This document shows, piece by piece, positions 1 through 7,510 of a stretch of 11,483 nt of DNA (position 1 is the first letter of the stretch; every line of letters starts with the position of its first letter). The stretch covers positions 306 through 11,788 of the forward strand of contig JAABOA010000759.1 in the NCBI GenBank assembly GCA_015680635.1. Direction: 5' to 3'. Made by a program: the position numbers and the translations under genes. The notes under the pieces were generated by a model. That model did no database searches. It worked only from the letters and a program-made list of their open reading frames with translations, and was not told the DNA's origin. Source of the DNA: Lunasporangiospora selenospora (taxonomy: Eukaryota; Mortierellomycota; Mortierellomycetes; Mortierellales; Mortierellaceae).

Positions 1-101
1 ACATTTTGGTTCATTTTTGTTTTTGTTCAAGAAATGCGAGAAACATTGTGGGCGCACGGGCGTCGCACGCTGTTTTTAACGTTCAATAGAAATGTACTTA
101 C
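1..101 (-). other. Partial last intron of RAD5
   Basis: After the codons for YML the minus strand reads CTC|GTAAGT, a consensus donor. The family continues with D-P-W-W-N at this point, and no such codons occur in bases 1-101. The intron therefore runs past the left edge, and the final coding exon is not in this window. Confidence 0.8.
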
Positions 102-3100
102 GAGCATGTACACACGACTTGCAGTAGTCAGATTCAGGCCAACACCTCCTGCCCTCAAACTGATCAACATCACCAAGGCTGGGTGGTCAGGGTTCTTGAA
201 CGCTTCCAATGTCTTTTCACGACTGGCCTGGCTATGAGTGCCGTCCAATCGGAGGAACTGAAACCCATCTCTCTCCAAAATCGCCTCTGCTAGATCCAAC
301 ATGCCCGTAAATTGTGAAAACACCACCGACTTTGTTGTAGGCTCTTGCTTTCTCACACTATTCAAATGTCGCATCAATGCATCCAGTTTGGCAGATGATT
401 TGAAGTTGTTTCGACGGATCTGAAGAACACGATTCGTCCCTGTACCTTCACCATCCTTGCCCTTGACGTCACTGGCGATGCCAATGCTGCCAAGAACGTT
501 TCCTGCTACAAAATCTGAGCAGCCCTCCTCGGTTTTCGCAGGTTCATCCTTGACGGGGGCACTCGAGGTGGAGTACTCGATTAGATCGTCTTCTGAAATT
601 GGACCCTGTCTGCAGACTGGACATTCCCCTACTTCACCCTTGTTATCTCGTCGCTAATGGATAGAAGAGACTAGAGTTAGATGGAAGGGTAACAAAGGAG
701 TTGAAATGGATGTATCCAATGATCATCCAAGAAACATACCTGGAGGTAATCCAATACACAAGTGCGACATGCCGCATGCATACAGGGCATTAGTACTCCG
801 TCAGCCATGTCTTCAAAGCACACAGGACACTCCAAGACCTCGGCTCCCGACATTAGATTGTGGAGAACATTAGCACCAAAGGATGGTTCTCCGCCTTCAG
901 AGAACTTGGCCATAAGTTCTTCTAACTGGATCGGACCATCCTTAACATCCAAAGGCCCGCCAGAAGGCTGGGACGACTTTGACTTGCCCACAAACAGGTA
1001 TGGGTGATCACACACTTGTCGCATTCTATAGGATGGGGCGATAAAAAAAACCACCAGAAGAGCATAAGTTCATACAGTACTCTCCTCAAAATACACAAGC
1101 AGCGTCATGGCCACGACTTTGCTGGAAGGGGTCAAGACTCACCTCATAAGTAGCTGAAAAATACTAGCATAGTGCCGCAACACAGACCCGGCCTGGCAAT
1201 AGTGATTGAATTTTGTCTTTCCATCCTTGAAAAGCGCTTGATAGATATCGTTCTCCTGTTCCGAGAATGTGAGGTACTCAATCTCCACGGTTCGTTCGGG
1301 GAGCATCACAATAGGATCTCCATTCTCATCTTTGGTCGATTTCGTCCTTCGGAGTACCAATGGCTCCAACACAGAGGTCAATATTTTTAATGCCTTGTCC
1401 TTGTCCTTGGATTCGAAAGGTATAGAGACAAAAGTTCTCCAAAACGAAAAGTCTGACCAGGGCTCGACTCGCAAAAAGTGGACGAGCGAGAACAGGTCCT
1501 CAAGCTTGTTTTGGATAGGTGTTCCTGTGACGACCCATCTCCGAGAAGAGCTCAGCGCATAACAGGCTTTTGCCGTCTTGGTCATACGACTTTTAATATG
1601 ATGTGCCTCGTCCAGCACTACCCTATGGAACTCGACTGTTGCAAAGAAAAAGAAAAAGAAAAAGAAAAATTAGAACTAGGTGGTCATATTTCACTATAGG
1701 TGCTTATTGGTTTGATCACATAGCATTATGACAACTTACCATTAAAAAGGGCACTACCTTTCTTCCAGTCATTTTGTGCCATAATATCAGTGATACTGGA
1801 CATGCCTTTGACAGACTTTCCATTTTCAAGCCCTCCTACTAGCCCGCTGTACTCGGACAAAACTGTTCCATAGCTGGTAATCAAGACATCAGGGGCATCC
1901 CTTTGCAATAATGTCTCGTCGTCCCAATCGCGCGTTCCACCATAGTAGACCTCAATCCTTAATGATCCATCAGAAGAGTTAATAGCCTCATCTCGCCACT
2001 GAGAGATCAAACTCATTGGGCAGACAATCAATGTCGTGGGTGAAAGTCTGCGCCGCTCGCCCACCGAAGTCGATAGCCTCGAGAAGAACTCGTCCGGTCC
2101 ATAGAGTCCTGATCGATCCATCTTATTCGAATGGACAAGACTGAGAATCTCAATCGTCTTGCCAAGTCCCATCTCGTCGGCCAAAATTCCTCCGCGGCAA
2201 AGTTTGTCGCTTGTTGGAAACTCTAGACTGATTTCACCAGAATAAGGATTAAAGTAGTATTTGGTCGGATCTTCTGGTCTTTTGATGTGTCCATCCTCAG
2301 TCTTAAATTCGTACTCTTCCCAGAGTGGATGGAGTGTTTTATGTTCATTATCATCGGATTCCAGACATTCTTTATGGTACATCCATGCCAGAGCTTGTCG
2401 TTGATAGGGTTTGAGGGTATAGGTCAACGTCTTTGGCGGGTCCATGGGTGCAAATTCTCGTCCGTGCTGTTGCGCCTTTTCATAGAGCACATCCAACTCT
2501 TTATCTGACACCTCCTGTTCCTCTTCTTTCTCATCTCCATCTTCTGCGGGATTGCCTGTTGCAGGCTCCGGTGTTGCACTGTGAACCTCGATGGAGCGGT
2601 CGCGTGGTCCCGCAGGGTTATTGACTGATATCGGTGCCAGATCCAGCTCCTTGAACATGAGGTTCACAGCAAATTTCCGGTTCTTGAGCTCTACTTCATA
2701 CTCGGTCTCCAGTGAGTCATTAACGATTGTCATTGATTGCTTGGATCTTGTCCCGAGAAGCTTATTGCTCGCCTCCAATGTTGAAAATGCCGCCGCAGTC
2801 AGATAACAGCGCATTGACAATACGATTTCAGCGCCCGTGCTGAGGATTGGCGGCGTATAGATAATGGATCCTTGGAATTCTGCTAGTCCAAAGTCCATTA
2901 GCTTCGAAACCCATCGTGCTGTATCCACTTGGAGTCGACCAATCTCAAATCCCTTTTGTGTCGTGAACCGGACAACATTGTTCTCCTTGATGCCTTTACC
3001 GCCCCATCCTGAAGATGGCTTTTTTCGACCGCCAGTCTGGGGTAGGACGCTAGGTTTTGATCTGACGAAACAAACAGTGTCTCCAGCCTGTGCCTTTACC

Positions 3101-3495
3101 AATCCTCCAAGAGCGTAGGCAATGATGGTGATCTCGCCCAAATACTTGGGGAAGAACGAATCATGGACTTTGCGTCTTTTTGAACTATCCGACAGCTGGT
3201 TCTGGCCATCCTTGCTATTTGAGCCATGAGTTTTATGCTGTACTCCAAAACCTGCAAGGGTTAGGGTTCGCTTCGAGGCAGAGCTGATCTGTCCTGAGTT
3301 GAATGGCGAGCGAGTCGTGGATGAGTTCGGATTGGTGGCGTTCAAGTATGTGCCCTCATAGAAATGGTTAATGGCCCGATTCAGATCTCCATTGGAAAGA
3401 GCATGGAGTTTGTCAAGTGTTGCCACGTCTACTTCTGAGCCAAGGATATCTGCCAGCGAGGATAGGTGCTGAGGTATATCCTGCGAGGAGTCCAT
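102..3495 (-). CDS. RAD5: RAD5/HLTF-type SNF2 helicase and E3 ubiquitin ligase (3'-truncated by window edge)
   Basis: DNA-dependent ATPase and RING E3 ligase. Family members polyubiquitinate PCNA and remodel stalled forks in error-free damage tolerance, in the nucleus. Exons on the minus strand are 3495-1740, 1635-1143, 1025-740 and 653-102; they join in frame into about 1029 residues. Domains in order: UBA-like N-terminus (~10-50, ending AINHFYEG), HIRAN (~113-235, from YLGEITIIAYALG), acidic stretch (~320-335), SNF2 ATPase with Walker A DEMGLGKT (~440-447) and DEAH (~593), C3HC4 RING (~815-860, CPVC...CMHAACRTC...CPVC), then the start of the C-terminal helicase lobe (SVVFSQFTGMLDL, SLRAGGVGLNLT). 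The last exon, expected to begin DPWWN and carry motif VI, lies beyond position 1; bases 1-101 are intron. I chose ATG 3495 for its strong context (ACCATGG); an in-frame ATG at 3546 in poorer context would add 17 residues. The HIRAN-SNF2-RING order makes the family call secure. Confidence 0.95.
1643..1669. repeat. GAAAAA hexamer repeat forming the polypyrimidine tract of RAD5 intron 1
   Basis: On the plus strand the unit GAAAAA repeats four times, with G at 1646, 1652, 1658 and 1664. On the transcribed minus strand this is a TTTTTC array just upstream of the acceptor CAACAG (ending at 1636). It therefore serves as the polypyrimidine tract of the 104-nt intron 1636-1739. Confidence 0.85.
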
Positions 3496-3546
3496 GGTAT
3501 CCTGAATGCCTAGAATGCAAGGCTGACATTTCGTTTCAGGACTCAT

Positions 3547-4387
3547 AGAATAACAACTCTTTAATTTTACGTGTGCCGTACGAGACGAAGGACAGAAGGA
3601 CAGGGTTGAGCCTTGCAGAACTCACCTCACTTTGGGGTAGACACCTCACCTCACTTTGCTGCATACACCTGGTCTGTGCTGTCAACACCTGCTCTGTGTT
3701 GTATACACCTCACTTTGCTGATGCAGAAGGCTATAGCATAGTGGACAGTACTAAAAGCATCGTCCAGACTGGTGCACAAACTGCAATTTAGATCGCCCTC
3801 CTTTCCCACAACGATTCAGGTTAAAGTGGTCAACGAATATCCTTATGCTGCGTGACCCTTGGGCGTTTACTACTGCAAAGTGCTTCCTTGTCCGCTTGTG
3901 CACCAATTTATGTTTCCGAATTTCTTTTACAGTAGATTTTGGGCTGCTCGCATAGTCTAATTACTTCGTATTTGGACAAACATCGTGGTCACTATGGTCG
4001 GCACTCTTGAGGTGTTCTAGAGTCCGTGGCAAGTGCCACAATAATGTAAAAAAAAAAAGCTGAGCGCATATGCAAAGAACAGAGACAGAAAGTCACTCGA
4101 GATATTGCTGTTCTGTCTGAACCAAAGTCTTCTCACAGAATGATAGCAGTATATCTCGTCCTGGTGAAGGCATCAGCAGAGGACAATTTTGGAGACGCGC
4201 AAAACCAAATGTGTATGTGGCTCAGCACGTTTTGTCGAAGCCACTCTTCCGACGGTCCCTTTTTGTTTTTGACCTCTCAGAGGCGCCTTCGGTAGAGCCT
4301 GTACTTTTGGGAAACCGGAGAAGGAAAGTCCACCTTTTCAATTCAATCATCGCTATCCGCCTAAGCGTCCATTCCCAGCAAATAATA
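3547..4387. promoter_or_regulatory. Divergent intergenic region between RAD5 and the uL1m gene
   Basis: The two flanking genes point away from each other, so both promoters and 5' leaders must lie here. I see no convincing coding frame. Visible structure is a degenerate ~20-bp tandem repeat (3621-3720), a short inverted repeat (4026-4039), an A-tract of about ten bases near 4048, and a TATA-like stretch near 4150. The core promoter elements cannot be assigned from sequence alone. Confidence 0.6.
3621..3720. repeat. Degenerate ~20-bp tandem repeat in the divergent promoter
   Basis: The hexamer ACACCT recurs at 3641, 3665, 3685 and 3705, giving spacings of 24, 20 and 20 bp. Each copy is followed by a diverged CT-TG-TG segment (CACTTTGCTG, GGTCTGTGCTG, GCTCTGTGTTG, CACTTTGCTG). 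A 14-bp block, CTCACCTCACTTTG, is identical at 3621-3634 and 3645-3658. It looks like an old tandem array that has diverged. Confidence 0.7.
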
Positions 4388-5807
4388 ATGGCCAGCATTG
4401 CATTCACGAGAGTACCAGCGTTCGCCACGGGCTTGAGCGCGCCTGTTGCCGCCTCTGCCATCTCAAAGACTTTTCTTGCAGGATCAGCTTCCACCATTGC
4501 CCGCACATCCTTGACGGCACATCAGCAAAAGCGTCATGCTTCCAACAAGAAGGCCTCAACTCATTTGCCAGGCGCCATGACCTTCACAGAGGCTCTTGCT
4601 GTCCTCAAGGTACGCAAAAGTCCAGCCCAATATTGCAATAGACCCATTGGACTATAACTCTCTAACCACGGGAGGATTGACAGGAGCGACCTTTTGTGTG
4701 CAATACATGGTGCTCTAATGGAGACAGGAACCGTAAAGGAAAAAGTCGGGCAGGAAACCAGAGCGAAATTAATATCGACCCCCCTCCCCCTTCTTGACCG
4801 ACCGGCACCGCTCAAGAGCGAGACAGATCTGCATGTAGAAAGACCTGTAGAGTGACAAAGAACATGGATCACCAGGAATCCTCGGTTGCCTCACTCCCTG
4901 AACGGAATGAAATTCGACGTGCAAGGCACCGGATAGTGGAGGCTATTCATGTCAACATTGCCTCGAGATTCCTAAAAACTCACCCGTCTTTATTACTTCA
5001 CTCTTGCACCATCTGTAGGCCAAGGAGGTCCGCAAACCCACCCACTTGATCGAGGTTCATATCCAAACCAACCCCAAGGTTGAGAAGCACTCTCAGCCCA
5101 TCCGTACCTCGGTCTTGTTGAAGAAACCCATCAAGCAGGATTCAGTGATCTTGGTCTTTGCCGAGGGCAAGTTGGCAGATGAGGCTCGCGCCGCTGGTGC
5201 GACCATTGTTGGAGGACCTGAGCTCGTTAAGGAGGTTGAGGATGGCAAACACAAGTTTGACAAGTGCATTTCCACACCTGGAATGTACCCATCTGTGACG
5301 AAGCTTGCCCGTATCCTTGGTCCCAAGGGTGTGATGCCAACGGCCAAGAAGGGTACAGTGACGGAGGATATTGCAGGCGTCATCAAGGCCCAGACGGCAG
5401 CATTCGATGTTCGCGGTGACAAGAATGGAGTCGTCCACACCAGTAAGTACTTATTTGTAAATGCGTTATTTGTAAATGTGGATTGGGGTATGCTTCTCTT
5501 TCACTAATGATTGTGCTCTGTTATGCTTTGTCAAACCTTTCAGTCATCGGAAAGGTCAACTGGGAGCAGCAGGATATTGAGGGCAATTTCCAAATTATTA
5601 TGGATCAGATGAAGGTTCTCTCTCAGGAGCGTTTTGTCAAGAAGGGTAAGTCGTAGTTCTGGCTCATCGCTGGTGATAGAAAGTTTGGTTGTGATAGATA
5701 CTAATACTACGCATGTCAATTTTTTCCTTTGATCTGTAGAGTGGATCAAGAACGTGTACATCTCTTCCACACAAGGACCAGGCATTCCCCTTATTACGAA
5801 CCCATAA
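4388..5807 (+). CDS. MRPL1: Mitochondrial large-subunit ribosomal protein uL1m
   Basis: Structural protein of the mitoribosomal large subunit; uL1 forms the L1 stalk that handles exit-site tRNA. Exons 4388-4609, 5019-5442, 5544-5645 and 5740-5807 join in frame to 271 aa. Residues 1 to about 55 lack acidic residues and are rich in Ala, Ser, Thr and Arg, a typical mitochondrial presequence ending near KRHAS. The ribosomal L1 fold follows from about 63 (MTFTEALAVLK), with the family signature ARILGPKGVMPTAKKGTV around 171-188 and a C-terminal YISSTQGPGI. The start is the first ATG in frame: the reading frame is open upstream to 4211 but contains no other ATG. Introns are 409, 101 and 94 nt; the first is far longer than any other complete intron here. 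The mitochondrial rather than cytosolic assignment rests on the presequence and bacterial-like core. Confidence 0.94.
4610..5018 (+). other. Long first intron of the uL1m gene
   Basis: This 409-nt intron starts GTACGC and ends CTGTAG. It splits the coding sequence cleanly after Lys74. It includes a C6-T-C5 tract at 4779-4790. I see no box C/D pair (no TGATGA with a matching CTGA) and no tRNA-like sequence. No in-frame extra exon is evident, because joining exons 1 and 2 directly gives the normal uL1 sequence. Confidence 0.8.
5451..5478. repeat. 13-bp direct repeat in uL1m intron 2
   Basis: The 13-mer TTATTTGTAAATG occurs at 5451-5463 and again at 5466-5478, separated by CG (period 15). It lies eight bases after the donor GT of intron 5443-5543 and looks like a small tandem duplication. 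Confidence 0.85.
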
Positions 5808-6151
5808 ACAGCTGTTCTGGCTTCCCTCCATACAACCTCATCCCATCATCTTTTGTTTACTTAGAACACATGTCTCCAATACAGTCATTTTACTTATGGT
5901 AGTCATGGAATCTCAGGACATTTTTTTTTATTGCAAACACTCCATGCTTTTGCCTGTAATTTAACCCACTGACTTGGTAATATATTTAATAGACTCTACT
6001 ATTGTGTGCAAAGTAACTGGTTGGATATTTTCAATTGTGGCGACTAGCACGAGTGCGTGGCAGTTCAGGTGCAGGGAAAAAAATAATTCTGCGAGCGCCA
6101 CCAAAGTCAAGAGAGGGCCAACTGAACATTTCACCTTTTTCCTTGCCCCCG
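5808..6151 (+). promoter_or_regulatory. Intergenic region: uL1m 3' UTR and USB1 promoter
   Basis: This holds 344 bp between two genes on the same strand. There is no perfect AATAAA; the nearest variant is AATACA near 5878. A T-tract lies near 5922. No RNA gene or conserved reading frame is visible. The USB1 frame is open upstream to 6035 but has no ATG before 6152. Confidence 0.5.
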
Positions 6152-7401
6152 ATGCCATTGGTTGATTACGGTAGCTCTTCGGACGAAGACAATGAGGATG
6201 TCAGCAAGGTTCATGCCAAGCCAAGTCTAATGACATGCAATAACAATAAGCGATCGCTGGACTCGACAATGAATCCTATAGTCAAAAAGTAACAGGCATT
6301 TGGTTGCCAAATTCATGCGATAAACTTGGAATGGGGATGAGCAGCGCTAACCACGGAATCACGAATGTCTCTATAGGACTAAAACCCTCCCACCACCACT
6401 TCCTCAGACTCTAGTGGAACTATTCAAAGACAAAGAAAGAGCACCGGATGACCCGACAAAGCATCAAGGGCGGATCAGGACTAGGGCGCATGTTGACGGC
6501 ACTTGGGCGGTCCATGTTTACCTAGAAGGTAACAAGTAAAAGTTACCCAACACCGGATCGCATAGCTCTTTGACCTTCTTCTAATCTCTCTTATTTACTC
6601 GACCTAGTCAAATTGTCAAGTGAGCTCTTTGATATCGTGACAGCATTGACTAAACGTGCACAAGAGACTGTCCCCGAGACGACGTCAATGCTCCATTCCT
6701 TAAAGTCATCAAAGGGTGAGGTAAAGGTGGCGGAACATGCGGATGATGCCGTAGAACTCCATGTCAGCCTTTCTCGACCTCTTTATCTTCAGGAACTGCA
6801 CCTTGGACGATTCACTTCGGATGTCAAAGAGGCGTTCAAGAACAAGCGCAGGTACTCAATAAAGGCACGCAAACCTTTTGAATCGGGATCAACGGACTCT
6901 TGAAAACAATGTTAATGTCAACGGTGCGCACTTTTGTAGGTTTAACATGTCCTTTTCAGGGATTCAAAGATTTGCTAATGAAGAAAATACGCGCTCGTTC
7001 CTGAGTCTCCGAGTAGGGTCAGGACATGCCGAGGTAATGCAAACAGAAGCAGAGTCTCCTTTAGACTGTGTCCAAAAGTCAACTAGATGTAGTCGAAATC
7101 ACCTTGAGCTGCCTGTTAACCGAAATATTCATGAATGATTGCCCCTTAGGTTGAGAACCTCTTGACCGAAATGGACTCGATTGCGGAGCGGTATTCTCAG
7201 CCCAAATTTTACGACCATCCTCAGTTCCACGCGAGCTTTGCTTGGGCCCTTGGGGGCGACACCCTTGACGAGTCTTTAGTGAATATTCTAGACGATCTCG
7301 ATAGTACACTGCTACAGGATCTTCGACGCTGTTCGGTCATGGTCCGCCGAGTTTCTTGGAAGACGGGTCCAACCCTTGGCTCTGTCGAGTTCAGTCAATA
7401 A
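6152..7401 (+). CDS. USB1: U6 snRNA phosphodiesterase Usb1/Mpn1
   Basis: 2H-family phosphodiesterase that trims the 3' oligo(U) tail of U6 snRNA, leaving a stabilised end for spliceosome assembly; acts in the nucleus. Exons 6152-6288, 6377-6528, 6608-6851, 6940-7033 and 7150-7401 join in frame to 292 aa, close to the usual family length. Both catalytic HxS motifs are present: H148-V-S150 in ELHVSLSRP and H236-A-S238 in FHASFAWALG. The N-terminus MPLVDYGSSSDEDNED is the acidic-serine opening typical of the family. GRIRTRAHVDGTWAVHVYLE and TRSFLSLRVGSGHAE are further family-like segments. ATG 6152 is chosen because it gives this N-terminus and no upstream in-frame ATG exists. Introns are 88, 79, 88 and 116 nt. 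The stop codon lies inside an AATAAA hexamer, and NPL4 begins 109 bp downstream on the same strand. Confidence 0.94.
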
Positions 7402-7402
7402 A
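7397..7402 (+). terminator. AATAAA poly(A) signal overlapping the USB1 stop codon
   Basis: The hexamer AATAAA spans the last coding base pair region and the TAA stop (7399-7401). The next gene's ATG is at 7511, so cleavage must occur soon after or the transcripts overlap. The hexamer is seen directly; its use as the poly(A) signal is inferred. Confidence 0.5.
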
Positions 7403-7510
7403 CAGTCACGCGCAGTTTTTCTATTACGTGTCCATGCATTCTTGTTCTTGTTCTACAACATTCTTCCATCATTCGTTGTAATCCGGCATCAACCAGAGTT
7501 TAGTTTCAAA
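7402..7510 (+). promoter_or_regulatory. Short USB1-NPL4 intergenic spacer
   Basis: Only 109 bp separate the USB1 stop from the NPL4 ATG on the same strand. This spacer must contain the USB1 3' UTR, the NPL4 leader and probably the NPL4 core promoter, unless the transcripts overlap. It is pyrimidine-rich, with no clear TATA box. Confidence 0.5.

Noticed and set aside
3256-3270. Telomere-like GGGTTAGGGTT
   Set aside because: It is less than two repeat units, lies inside the RAD5 coding exon (codons for R-T-L-T-L), and is explained by codon choice.
3573-3791. 72-codon plus-strand reading frame in the divergent intergenic region
   Set aside because: It runs through the tandem repeat, resembles no protein family I know, and has composition expected of non-coding repeats.
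4211-4387. Open in-frame extension upstream of the uL1m ATG (about 59 codons)
   Set aside because: It contains no ATG, only a GTG at its start. The protein from 4388 already begins with a good mitochondrial presequence, so this is more likely 5' leader.
6035-6151. Open in-frame extension upstream of the USB1 ATG
   Set aside because: No ATG occurs in it, and the sequence from 6152 matches the typical USB1 N-terminus.
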